Part shown: positions 45,562 through 53,691 of the stretch, piece after piece
Numbering within the stretch: position 1 is the first letter of the stretch
How the letters are laid out: every line of letters starts with the position of its first letter
Source: Virgibacillus sp. NKC19-16
GTDB taxonomy: Bacteria > Bacillota > Bacilli > Bacillales > Amphibacillaceae
Direction of reading: 5' to 3'
Length of the DNA: 64,000 bases
NCBI RefSeq assembly: GCF_021560035.1
Contig: NZ_CP074373.1
Location: 1,050,001-1,114,000 of the forward strand
Program-made: the position numbers and the translations under genes
Notes under the pieces: model-generated
The model's database searches: none
What the model was told of the DNA's origin: nothing
What the model saw: only the letters and a program-made list of their open reading frames with translations

Positions 45562-45717
45562 ATTGGCGAAGCATTCGGAGCTGTTATCAATTTGGTAACC
45601 TTGCCATCCCCCAAAACACTTAAAACATGGACACTTGAAGGATTTATCGCTGGGTTAACAGGATTATCGATGGTTTATATATTGTACCTATTATCGTCGA
45701 TATTACTAAGCTTATAA
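45562..45717 (+). pseudogene. Permease C-terminal remnant (GntP-like)
   Basis: A 51-codon open end with GEAFGAVINLV, then PKTLKTWTLEGFIAGLTGLS and a final hydrophobic helix. TLKTWT followed by a hydrophobic helix resembles the end of the GntP permease at 54802 (TLKSWTVLATIIS). It has no start and abuts the broken FCD regulator, marking a deletion junction. Confidence 0.4.
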
Positions 45718-45837
45718 GATTTATTTACGAAGTTACTTTGATAATAGACGAGCATTTTGAGTTAATCTCTTTTCAGAGGGGTTTATATCCTTACCCTCAG
45801 TTATCTTTTTCTTTAATAGTCTAATGATATTTGATAG

Positions 45838-46040
45838 TAGATTTATTAATCAAGAAATATACATTTAACTTTTGATTACTTTCATTTTATTACTAATTAT
45901 TTTTTATACGAAAATATACAATAATAATATTGACAAATTGAAAATAAGTGATAATATAGAAATCAAGATATAAGTAAACGGTTACAAAAACAATAATGGA
46001 ATTTGCGAAATTCGGCGAGGGGTGACAGAAGATGAAAATT
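45838..46040 (+). repeat. Duplicated upstream region, copy 1 (before kdgT)
   Basis: This segment is homologous to 52612-52826. Shared blocks include TACGAAAATATACAA, TATTGACAAATT, AAAATAAGTGATAATATAGAA, GTAAACGRTTACAAA and GGTGACAGAAGATGRAAATT. Weaker similarity continues upstream (GATAAYAGACGAGCAT at about 45739). Confidence 0.8.
45930..45986 (+). promoter_or_regulatory. Promoter with downstream cre-like site before kdgT
   Basis: TTGACA (45930-45935), 16 bases, TAATAT (45952-45957). AGTAAACGGTTACA (45973-45986) fits the cre consensus with one mismatch and would act as a roadblock. Confidence 0.65.
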
Positions 46041-46112
46041 AAACGATCAGAGATTTACTCAGAGAAAAGTTCTTTCTTGTTAAAAGAATCAATAAATAAA
46101 ATGGGGATGTGA
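46032..46112 (+). CDS. 26-residue reading frame upstream of kdgT (remnant or leader peptide)
   Basis: GAGGGGTGA precedes an ATG and a frame starting MKIKRSEIYSEKSSF that ends in TGA just before kdgT. The start context is copied from the one in front of the isomerase at 52818. MKxKRSEI resembles the N terminus of D-lyxose/mannose isomerases, so it may be a gene stump, but the match is short. Confidence 0.35.
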   Translation: MKIKRSEIYSEKSSFLLKESINKMGM

Positions 46113-46117
46113 ATTGA

Positions 46118-47125
46118 ATGATTTTAAAATATGTGAATAAAATTCCTGCTGGCATCATGGTTGTTCCATTGCTTTTGGGTAGTTTAATTTATACATTTAT
46201 TCCATCTGTATTGGAAATAGGTAGTATAACTACTGCATTATTTTCTAATGCGGGTGTCAATACGTTGATAGGAGCACAGTTATTTTGTTTGGGTACTGCA
46301 CTAAAACTTGGTGATATGTTTCATGTCCTTAAAAGAGGTGGAACACTGTTAATTTCAAAATTTGCTATAGGAGCTGGAATAGCGATCGCGTTTGGATATA
46401 TATTTGGTCTTGCTGGAGTATTTGGAATTTCTGCACTTGCTGTTGTTGCAGCCGTTACTAATAGTAACGGAAGTATGTACTTAGCATTGGTAAGTGAATA
46501 TGGAGATGATGTTGATGCAGGCGCTTTTCCACTTTTAGCACTCAATGATGGCCCAGTATTTACTTTGTTAGCTCTTGGTGCTTCAGGGCTTGCGAGTATA
46601 GGGATTACGGAACTTGTAGCAGCAGTTGTCCCTATGGCAGTTGGGATGCTGTTAGGTAATCTAGACGAAGGTTTTCAAGATCTATTCAAGCCGGTTGGAA
46701 CAGCTTTAATTCCGTTAGTTGGATTTGGTCTCGGGGCAGGGATTAATATCTTGGATATATTCAGAGGTGGACTCTCTGGAATACTACTAGGTTTAATTAC
46801 AGTTTTCGTAGGAGGTTTGTTTATTCTGTTTTTTGATAGAAAAATTAGTAAAAGACCTGGATATGCAGCTTGGGCTGTAGCAACTACTGGAGGAAATGCT
46901 GTTGCTGTTCCTGCTATTGTTGCATCAGTTGATTCAGCATATGAACCTTATGTTGCTTCTGCTACTGTACAAGTTGGAGCTTCAGTAGTTTTTACTGCAT
47001 TATTGGTTCCAATAATTACGAACTGGTGGGCTAAAAAGTATGGAAGCCCTCAATATCCACTTGAAAGCCAAATTAATGAAGAAACAAAAATAAGTATAAA
47101 TAGGAAGACCATAGAAGAAAATTAG
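46118..47125 (+). CDS. kdgT: 2-keto-3-deoxygluconate permease
   Basis: A 335-residue carrier with ten or so hydrophobic segments. It shows VNKIPAGIMVVPLLLGSLIYTF, AVTNSNGSMYLALVSEYGD, FPLLALNDGPVFTLLALG, FGLGAGINILDIFRGG and WAVATTGGNAVAVPA, all characteristic of KdgT. It imports 2-keto-3-deoxygluconate or a related keto-deoxy acid with protons. GGGGATGTG precedes the ATG. No KDG kinase or aldolase lies beside it. Confidence 0.9.
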   Translation: MILKYVNKIPAGIMVVPLLLGSLIYTFIPSVLEIGSITTALFSNAGVNTLIGAQLFCLGTALKLGDMFHVLKRGGTLLISKFAIGAGIAIAFGYIFGLAGVFGISALAVVAAVTNSNGSMYLALVSEYGDDVDAGAFPLLALNDGPVFTLLALGASGLASIGITELVAAVVPMAVGMLLGNLDEGFQDLFKPVGTALIPLVGFGLGAGINILDIFRGGLSGILLGLITVFVGGLFILFFDRKISKRPGYAAWAVATTGGNAVAVPAIVASVDSAYEPYVASATVQVGASVVFTALLVPIITNWWAKKYGSPQYPLESQINEETKISINRKTIEEN

Positions 47126-47386
47126 TAAAAAAATTGTTTATTTTGTAGAAAATATATCAAAGAGACTGAAACTATATCTCAATCGTTCATATTTACACAG
47201 AAGTAGACCTAAATAATCAAGATATCAAACATAGATTCATTGATTCAAAGAAAAAATGGGTTATAGGTGAGATGTTGAAGATTTCCCTCCCTCTTCTGAG
47301 GAAGGACCTCAGAAATCACTAACAATGAATCACTTAAAGATAGTTTATTCTTAAATACAAAAATTATTTCACAAGGAGAAGTTTAT

Positions 47387-48511
47387 ATGTTAAATGAAAT
47401 AAAGGATAAAATAAATTATAGTGCACCAAAAGATGTTAAAGAGTTAGATGTTATAAATGTTTTTGAATTAGAAAAATTGGCTAAGGCTGTGTTACCAAAA
47501 GATGGATATGATTTTATATATGGTGGTGCTGGAGACGAATATACTCTAAGAAATAATATTGAAGCTTGGAATAAAAAAGGTATTTTACAAAGAGTATTAG
47601 CTGATACAGAAAATCCGGACATGCGTACTACTATATTAGATCAAGAATTACAATTACCTGTTATAGTTGCTCCAATTGCTGCGCATGGTATTGCTCATGA
47701 TTCAAAAGAAGCTGGAACTGCTAAAGGTGTTTCAGAATATGGTGGAAGTATTATGTCTATTAGTGCTTACTCTAGTAGTAATTTTGATGATATCGAAAAC
47801 GGCCTACAGGGTAATAATCGATGGTTCCAAATTTATATGAGTGATGATATTGAAGTTAATAAAAATATTATTGATGAAGCAAAAGCTGTAGGAGCTTCAG
47901 CGATTATTTTAACAGCTGATACAAATGTAGATGGTAGAAGAGAACGAAATCTCCGTAATAAATTTGTTTACCCCTTTGGAATGCCAATTGTTGCGCGGTA
48001 TTTAGAAGATGGCGCTGATGATACTTCTTCTGATACAGTTTATAGTAATAAAAAACTAAAACTTTCAGTTGAAGATGTTAAATTTTTAACTAATTATTCA
48101 GATTTGCCGATCTTTGTTAAAGGTGTTCAAACGCCAGATGATGCTCTTAAAGCTATCGGTGCTGGTGCTTCTGGTATTTGGGTATCTAATCATGGAGGGC
48201 GACAATTAGACGGTGCTCCTAGTTCATTTGATACTTTGGAAGATATTTCAAATGCTATTCAAGGAGAAGTTCCGATTGTATTCGATAGTGGCATTAGACG
48301 TGGTGAACATATATTTAAGGCAATTGCAAGCGGTGCAGATTTAGTAGCAATTGGCCGTCCTGTTTTATACGGGCTGGCCAACGGTGGATGGAAAGGAGTT
48401 AAATCCGTTTTCGAGTATTTTGAAAAAGATTTGAGAACAGTTATGCAATTAGCTGGTACACAAACAATAGAAGACATTAAAAACGCACAGCTCTTTGATT
48501 ACAATAAATAA
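47387..48511 (+). CDS. FMN-dependent alpha-hydroxy-acid oxidase (L-lactate oxidase-like)
   Basis: A 374-residue TIM-barrel flavoenzyme. It shows VIVAPIAAHGIAHDSKEAGTAKG, WFQIYMSDD, ILTADTNVDGRRERNLRNKF (Arg substrate contact), IFVKGVQTPDDA (FMN Lys), the catalytic His in WVSNHGGRQLDG and FDSGIRRGEHIFKAIASGADLVAIGRPVLYGLA. Length and N terminus fit the soluble lactate oxidases of lactic acid bacteria, which make pyruvate and H2O2. Its DNA is more AT-rich than neighbouring enzymes, suggesting transfer. AAGGAG before the ATG; apparently a single gene. Confidence 0.87.
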   Translation: MLNEIKDKINYSAPKDVKELDVINVFELEKLAKAVLPKDGYDFIYGGAGDEYTLRNNIEAWNKKGILQRVLADTENPDMRTTILDQELQLPVIVAPIAAHGIAHDSKEAGTAKGVSEYGGSIMSISAYSSSNFDDIENGLQGNNRWFQIYMSDDIEVNKNIIDEAKAVGASAIILTADTNVDGRRERNLRNKFVYPFGMPIVARYLEDGADDTSSDTVYSNKKLKLSVEDVKFLTNYSDLPIFVKGVQTPDDALKAIGAGASGIWVSNHGGRQLDGAPSSFDTLEDISNAIQGEVPIVFDSGIRRGEHIFKAIASGADLVAIGRPVLYGLANGGWKGVKSVFEYFEKDLRTVMQLAGTQTIEDIKNAQLFDYNK

Positions 48512-49057
48512 AATAAATATCTCAAAACTGAGTTCATTTAATCTGCATCCCTTTATGTCCAAAAGATTGTGAAGTTCGAAAATTATTCGGATAGAATTTT
48601 AAGGTAAATAAAAGACATCTGTTTCCCTTATTATGATGATAATGCGAACAAAAAATCATAATGTGGTGAAACGGATGCACAATCATTGTACTAATCAAGC
48701 TAGATATTCCAAAATCTCATATTAATTATAGTTATTTAGATGAGAAGAAGGATCTTATTTTTGATGGGGAGCCGGTAGCGCGTACGTTCTTGCCTTATTT
48801 GTTGCAGTGATCGAGTGAAACAAAGTGGAACGCTTTATTTTCGATTTACGCTATGTCAATGGAGTCTTTGAAGAGGTTATAATAAAATCAAAAGCGCTGC
48901 AAAAACGTTATTACTTCTCTTGAAATTGGAATGTCTACCAACAACGAATTTTTGTTAAATACAATGTGAAAGTAAAATAAATGAAAGGGAGCCCATTTTT
49001 GGTAATGGTAATGTAATAAGTGACAAAACAAAAAACATACCAAAGCGGACTCCTTTT
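48512..49057. other. Degenerate region before the IS1380-type remnant
   Basis: About 550 bases. Short protein-like stretches (for example INYSYLDEKKDLIFDGEPVAR near 48725) suggest another decayed insertion sequence or gene, but I do not recognise it. GGGAGCCCATTTTTGGTAAT near 48988 may belong to the left end of the IS1380-type element. Confidence 0.35.
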
Positions 49058-49541
49058 ATGACTAATAGTGTGTGAAGGTAAATTTTGACGCCGGTGATTT
49101 AACGGGTGATGCTGGTATTTTATTATATCAGGAATTTAGTGATGTTATCAGATTACATAAAATTGTTGAACAAATGGTTCACATAAAAGATGGTGTATCC
49201 CATCGTGATCATGTCAATCATGATGTTATCATGCAAAAGATTTTTCAAAATGCTACGGGTTATATGCAGGCGATCATGTAGATAACTTGAAAAACACCCC
49301 GGTATTTACGACAGTCTTTGATAAGCACGAACTAGCTTCCCAGCTTACCATGTCCTGATTAAATCAACAATTGGATAAGGGAACAATGAAACAATTCCAG
49401 GAGGTAAACCGAATAATGATTGATCGCTTTCACGAGCTGGAGCCACCTGAAATCCTTGTGCTGGATATTGATTCATCCGATTCACCAACCTACGGGGATC
49501 AGCATGGCGGTTCGTATAATCTACATTACGGTGAAATAATT
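49058..49541 (+). pseudogene. IS1380-family transposase, N-terminal remnant
   Basis: From ATG 49058 the pieces read KVNFDAGDLTGDAGILLYQEF, then SHRDHVNHDVIMQKIFQNATGY, then DNLKNTPVFTTVFDKHELASQ, LNQQLDKGTMKQFQEVNRIM and LDIDSSDSPTYGDQHGGSYN. This is the start of an IS1380-type transposase, including the first catalytic Asp region. Frame changes occur near 49072, 49270 and 49350, and the sequence stops abruptly at about 49541, so the catalytic core is lost. Confidence 0.75.
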
Positions 49542-49542
49542 T

Positions 49543-49831
49543 AAATATCGCTGCTATGTCCGAAGCATTTGTTATGGCAAGTAAAGAAGACATTGATGTT
49601 AAAAAAATTGTATGAGGCAATCAGAGGTGGATTAGCAGGAAATTCAGTCCTTGATGCAGATATTACGAATGTAGTAGATACCGCTCATGAAATTGGTGTG
49701 CCAATGCATTATCAAATCAATTACTGGAAATTTTCCATGCATTAAAGGTCGGTGGAAAAGCAACAGGTGATCATGGTGGTATTGTTCAATACTTTGAAAA
49801 ACTTGCGAATGCTGAGGTAAGGAGGACATAA
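49543..49831 (+). pseudogene. Broken GarR/LtnD-type 3-hydroxyacid dehydrogenase (C-terminal remnant)
   Basis: NIAAMSEAFVMASKEDIDVKK, LYEAIRGGLAGNSVLDAD, VVDTAHEIGVPM, LSNQLLEIFHALKVGGKAT and GDHGGIVQYFEKLANAE match the C-terminal half of the beta-hydroxyacid dehydrogenases such as the intact gene at 61780. An extra A near 49600, a missing base near 49705 and an internal deletion after LDAD destroy it. The N-terminal half is gone where it joins the transposase remnant. It ends at the ribosome site of the kinase, so it was once the first gene of that operon. Confidence 0.8.
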
Positions 49832-49833
49832 AT

Positions 49834-51279
49834 ATGAGCATGATTAACAGTACGAAAAAAAGATTAGCTAATGAAGTTTTTGATAAAATCCATGCGGTGA
49901 ATACAAATGTTATCAAAGAAATGCTTGAAAAAGAATTAGCTGATCTAAACAAAAAAATCGTTGTGCTTGATGATGACCCGACAGGAGTACAAACTGTTCA
50001 CGATATTTCAGTTTACACGGATTGGTCGGTAGATAGTTTGAACAAGGGTTTTGCCGAGCAAAATTCTATGTTTTTCATATTGACAAACTCCAGAGGATTC
50101 ACAGAAGCTGAAACGGAAAAAGCACATGTAGAAATTGCTGAAAATGTGTTAGAAGTATCGAAAAAAAATAATAAGGATTTTATCATCATTAGTCGTGGAG
50201 ATTCTACTTTACGAGGTCATTACCCTCTTGAAACAAAGGTCTTAAAAGAAACCATTGAATCAAGCTCTGAAACTAAGTTTGACGGAGAAGTAATCCTTCC
50301 GTTTTTCAAAGAAGGCAACCGTTTTACGATCGACAACATCCACTATGTTCAAAATGAGGACTATTTGGTACCAGCTGGCGAAACGGAATTTGCGAAAGAC
50401 AGAACATTTGGTTACACGAAATCTCATTTAGGTGAATGGGCTGAGGAAAAATCAAATGGCGAATTTAAAGCCGAAGATACAACCTATATATCACTGGAAA
50501 AACTCAGAGCACTTGAGATAGAGAAAATAACAAATCAATTATTAGAAGTGAGTGATTTTAACAAAGTCGTTGTTAATGCGGTAGATTACGTCGATGTGGA
50601 GATTTTTGTTATTTCCCTCATTAAAGCAATGAAAGCAGGCAAACGCTTTATGGTTAGATCTGGAGCTGCTCTTACGAAAGTGATAGGAGGAGTAAGAGAT
50701 AAAGGCTTACTTACTAGAGATGAATTGATTAAAGAGGAAGTCAATCATGGTGGTTTAATCATTGTTGGCTCTCACGTTAAAAAGACGACTGAGCAGCTTG
50801 AGGAATTGAAGAAATGTGATTTTATTGAGTTTGTTGAATTTAATGTTCACCTTGTTTTACACCCTGAACAGTTCAAAGCTGAAACAGATCGAGTGATTGA
50901 AACAAGTGAAAATCTCATTCGTTCAGGTAAAACTGTAGCCATTTATACAAAACGGGAAAGACTAGATCTTGGTGAAGACAAACAAGAAGAAGAACTTAAG
51001 CTTTCCGTTCAGATCTCAGAAGCAGTAACAAGTATCGTTCAAAGGTTAAAAGTAAGACCTAGTTATATTGTGGCTAAAGGCGGTATTACCTCAAGTGATA
51101 TTAGAACAAATGGCCTTGAAGTGCAAAGATCGACTGTTGCTGGACAAATCAAGCCAGGAATTCCTGTATGGTTTACTGGGGAGGAAAGTAAGTTTCCAAG
51201 TATTTCTTACATTATATTCCCTGGAAATGTGGGAACAAAAGATGCGCTTAAGGAGACAGTTGAAATTTTAGATAAATAG
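49834..51279 (+). CDS. Four-carbon acid sugar kinase family protein (OtnK/DtnK-like)
   Basis: A 481-residue kinase with the N-terminal IVVLDDDPTGVQTVHDI, NSRGFTEAE, FIIISRGDSTLRGHYPLE and C-terminal YIVAKGGITSSDIRTNGLEVQRSTVAGQIKPGIPVW (nucleotide-binding). Known members phosphorylate 3-oxo-tetronates or D-threonate. It follows a wrecked dehydrogenase gene of the LtnD type, so the classical oxidation-then-phosphorylation pair is broken unless a paralog (61780) substitutes. GGAGG overlaps the end of the remnant. Confidence 0.85.
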   Translation: MSMINSTKKRLANEVFDKIHAVNTNVIKEMLEKELADLNKKIVVLDDDPTGVQTVHDISVYTDWSVDSLNKGFAEQNSMFFILTNSRGFTEAETEKAHVEIAENVLEVSKKNNKDFIIISRGDSTLRGHYPLETKVLKETIESSSETKFDGEVILPFFKEGNRFTIDNIHYVQNEDYLVPAGETEFAKDRTFGYTKSHLGEWAEEKSNGEFKAEDTTYISLEKLRALEIEKITNQLLEVSDFNKVVVNAVDYVDVEIFVISLIKAMKAGKRFMVRSGAALTKVIGGVRDKGLLTRDELIKEEVNHGGLIIVGSHVKKTTEQLEELKKCDFIEFVEFNVHLVLHPEQFKAETDRVIETSENLIRSGKTVAIYTKRERLDLGEDKQEEELKLSVQISEAVTSIVQRLKVRPSYIVAKGGITSSDIRTNGLEVQRSTVAGQIKPGIPVWFTGEESKFPSISYIIFPGNVGTKDALKETVEILDK

Positions 51280-51298
51280 GCTATTGAAAAATCCCATT

Positions 51299-51347
51299 CG
51301 TATACGGCTGAATGTTAACAATAATGGTGTATAGGCTCGTATACGAG
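51299..51347 (+). promoter_or_regulatory. Two CGTATACG palindromes before the aldolase gene
   Basis: CGTATACG at 51299-51306 and CTCGTATACGAG at 51336-51347, with centres 39 bases apart. They are operator-like half-turn palindromes, possibly for a GntR/FCD or LacI-type regulator. Confidence 0.4.
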
Positions 51348-51382
51348 TGAAAAAACTTAAAAAAACGAAAAAGGAGCACAAA

Positions 51383-52219
51383 ATGCTATCAAATACAGAA
51401 GATGTATTAGAAAATGCACAGAAAGACAAATACGGTGTCGCAGCGTTTAATGTATATAGCCTAGAAACTGTTCAAGCAGCTATCAATGTTGCTGAAAGGG
51501 AAAGTCAACCCGTTATTATTGCATTAGGGGAGCGATACTTCCTAACCGTTGATGTTGAAGGGTTTTCAGCGATGGTTAGGGCAATGGCAGATAAAGCTAG
51601 TGTCCCAGTTTCGCTTCATTTGGATCATGCATATGAAAAAGAATCCATCATTCGTGCCATTCGCTGTGGATTTTCATCTGTTATGTTTGATGGTTCAGCG
51701 TATAATCTTGATGAAAACATGCGTCTTACAAAAGAGATAGTAGAAATCGCTCATATGGCAGGGGTGTCCGTTGAGGCGGAGATTGGTTCATTAGCACGAG
51801 GGGCTTTTTCTGATGAGGAAGAAGGCGATGGGACACTTACTGATCCAAAGTCCGCAAAAGAATTTGTTGCAGAAACAGGCGTGGATTTTTTAGCTGCCGC
51901 TATTGGAACAGCACATGGTATGTATAAAGGAGAACCTAAAATTGAGCTTGATCTTTTAGATAGAATTCGCCAGTCTGTTGATGTCCCCCTGGTTCTTCAT
52001 GGGGGTTCTGGTACACCGGAAGATAAAATGAAACAAGCGATACAAAAAGGAATTTGTAAAATTAATGTGAACACAGAAATATCCATGGCTGCCGTTTCCC
52101 ATTTACAAGCTTATTTCGAAAATAAAGAAATGGTTCATCTCTCAACTGTAATGGCAGAGATGCAGCATTCTATGGAACCTGTAATGACTAAATTTATTAA
52201 GTTATTTGCTAACAAGTGA
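51383..52219 (+). CDS. Class II fructose-bisphosphate-aldolase family protein
   Basis: A 278-residue zinc aldolase: YGVAAFNVYSLETVQAAI, SLHLDHAYEKESIIRAIRCGFSSVMFDGS (zinc His and Asp), VEAEIGSLAR, LAAAIGTAHGMYK (zinc His), LVLHGGSGTP and KINVNTEISMA. It is of the GatY/KbaY/IolJ-like short class, cleaving or forming a ketose (bis)phosphate via DHAP. The ATG at 51383 has AAAGGAG; the frame from GTG 51347 starts inside the palindrome. Together with the kinase it could turn an acid-sugar or ketose phosphate into trioses. Confidence 0.87.
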   Translation: MLSNTEDVLENAQKDKYGVAAFNVYSLETVQAAINVAERESQPVIIALGERYFLTVDVEGFSAMVRAMADKASVPVSLHLDHAYEKESIIRAIRCGFSSVMFDGSAYNLDENMRLTKEIVEIAHMAGVSVEAEIGSLARGAFSDEEEGDGTLTDPKSAKEFVAETGVDFLAAAIGTAHGMYKGEPKIELDLLDRIRQSVDVPLVLHGGSGTPEDKMKQAIQKGICKINVNTEISMAAVSHLQAYFENKEMVHLSTVMAEMQHSMEPVMTKFIKLFANK

Positions 52220-52611
52220 ACTTTTATTAAGTGAGAGTAGATTTACATTCAATAACAAAATACCTAGAACAAGAACGCATCAAATAGGGGTCGACAAATA
52301 AGTACAGATAGTTGGCATGTCCGTCAACATGAGATATAGATATAGAGAAGAAAGTTTATGACAACTGGTAATTTATTGATTGTTATATTCAATTTCGTCA
52401 TTGCTATTTTAAAGCAAAGCTTGAATCGTTTATTTCATTAATTGGAGTAGCGTTTTAATAGCCATTGCTATAGGCTATTAATGTATATAAGATTTAATTA
52501 ATTCCCTGATAACAGACGAGCATACGAGCTTATCTATTATCAGTTTTTTTAATTTGTTAATTATTTATCAACAGTTGCTCTTTTCTTTAATAATTTCATA
52601 GTATTCAATAG
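52220..52611. other. Decayed region with possible permease remnant
   Basis: Around 52410-52480, short pieces in two frames (LESFISLIGVAF, then IAIAIGY before a stop) resemble a permease C terminus, parallel to the remnant at 45562. Nothing else is recognised. Confidence 0.3.
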
Positions 52612-52826
52612 TAGAGTAATTTTATCAAAAAACATGCATATTTATTTTTGTTTGCTTTCATTTAATTTACAGTTATTTTTCATACGAAAATATACAACAA
52701 CAATATTGACAAATTAAAAATAAGTGATAATATAGAAGTGAAGAAATGAGTAAACGATTACAAATCCAATATTGGTAATTGACCAGAATCCATTTTACAA
52801 CAAAGAGGTGACAGAAGATGGAAATT
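52612..52826 (+). repeat. Duplicated upstream region, copy 2 (before isomerase A)
   Basis: Homologous to 45838-46040 through the promoter, cre-like site and ribosome site. This copy drives an intact gene. Confidence 0.8.
52706..52762 (+). promoter_or_regulatory. Promoter with downstream cre-like site before isomerase A
   Basis: TTGACA (52706-52711), 16 bases, TAATAT (52728-52733). AGTAAACGATTACA (52749-52762) matches cre with one mismatch, in the same arrangement as at 45930. Confidence 0.65.
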
Positions 52827-53630
52827 AAATTTGGTTGTCATGGATCTACTTGGGAACTGGATTATGATAAGGAAGTAGATTATTTAGATGACATCATGGA
52901 TACGGTTAGCAATGCTGGCTTCAATGGTATTGATGTACAGGTTGCTATGTTAGGGAAGTACAAAGAGCAGCCAGAGAGACTTAAAGAGGAACTTGATAAA
53001 AGAGGTATAGAATTAGCAGCTTTAACTGTGCCTTTCTCTTGGGAGAATGATGAGGAAACAAAGGAAGAAAAAGATCGCGCTGATTATTATATAAGCTATT
53101 TAAGAAATTTCCCGAAAGCTGTTATGAATTTGCCTTCAAGAGTTGGTCCTAATAGGGATAATTTATTAAAAAGACAAAAACAAATTATTAATTGTGCAAA
53201 TACAGTAGGGAAAAGAGCATCTGAAAATGGGGTAGTTGCTTCCTTTCATCCAGCATCACCTCCAACATCTTATTTTAGAACTAAAGAAGACTATAAAGTT
53301 TTATTTAAAGGCTTAGATACTAGATTCATAGGATACACACCAGATGCAGGTCATATTATGGCTGGTGGAATGAACCCAGTAGAAATAGTACGAGATAATC
53401 TATCCATTATTAAACATGTTCATTTTAAAGATTGCAGTAAAACCTTTGAATGGAAAAAAATGGGTACTGGTGATATTGATTTTCCTACAATTGTCCAAAA
53501 TCTCAAGGATTATGGATATAAAGGATGGATTATGGTAGAAGAAGAAACAGAAGAAACAGCTGTAAATCCAGATAAGGTAATATATGATATCAATGATTAT
53601 GTAGTTAGTAATTTGAAGCCGATCCTATAA
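52818..53630 (+). CDS. Xylose-isomerase-like TIM-barrel protein A (sugar isomerase/epimerase or decarboxylase)
   Basis: A 270-residue AP-endonuclease-2-fold protein: GCHGSTWELDYD, RGIELAALTVPFSW, LPSRVGPNRDNLLKRQKQII, SFHPASPP, YTPDAGHIMAGGMNPVEI (metal Asp/His), KHVHFKDCSK and WIMVEEET (metal Glu). The His/Asp/Glu set fits a divalent-metal site. Family members are isomerases, epimerases, dehydratases or decarboxylases. About half of its residues match protein B at 56303. GAGGTGA before the ATG. Confidence 0.8.
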   Translation: MEIKFGCHGSTWELDYDKEVDYLDDIMDTVSNAGFNGIDVQVAMLGKYKEQPERLKEELDKRGIELAALTVPFSWENDEETKEEKDRADYYISYLRNFPKAVMNLPSRVGPNRDNLLKRQKQIINCANTVGKRASENGVVASFHPASPPTSYFRTKEDYKVLFKGLDTRFIGYTPDAGHIMAGGMNPVEIVRDNLSIIKHVHFKDCSKTFEWKKMGTGDIDFPTIVQNLKDYGYKGWIMVEEETEETAVNPDKVIYDINDYVVSNLKPIL

Positions 53631-53691
53631 ACTAGAATACTTTGGTAAGCGTTTCATTCACAGAAAATAAATAATAATAAGAGGTGTAAAT

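Noticed and set aside
49072-49281. Independent 69-residue gene
   Set aside because: It is the second piece of a frameshifted IS1380-type transposase.
53643-53660. cre site (TGGTAAGCGTTTCA) before the 3-hydroxyacid dehydrogenase
   Set aside because: The CG centre is one base out of register with the consensus, and the gene is likely transcribed from the upstream promoter.
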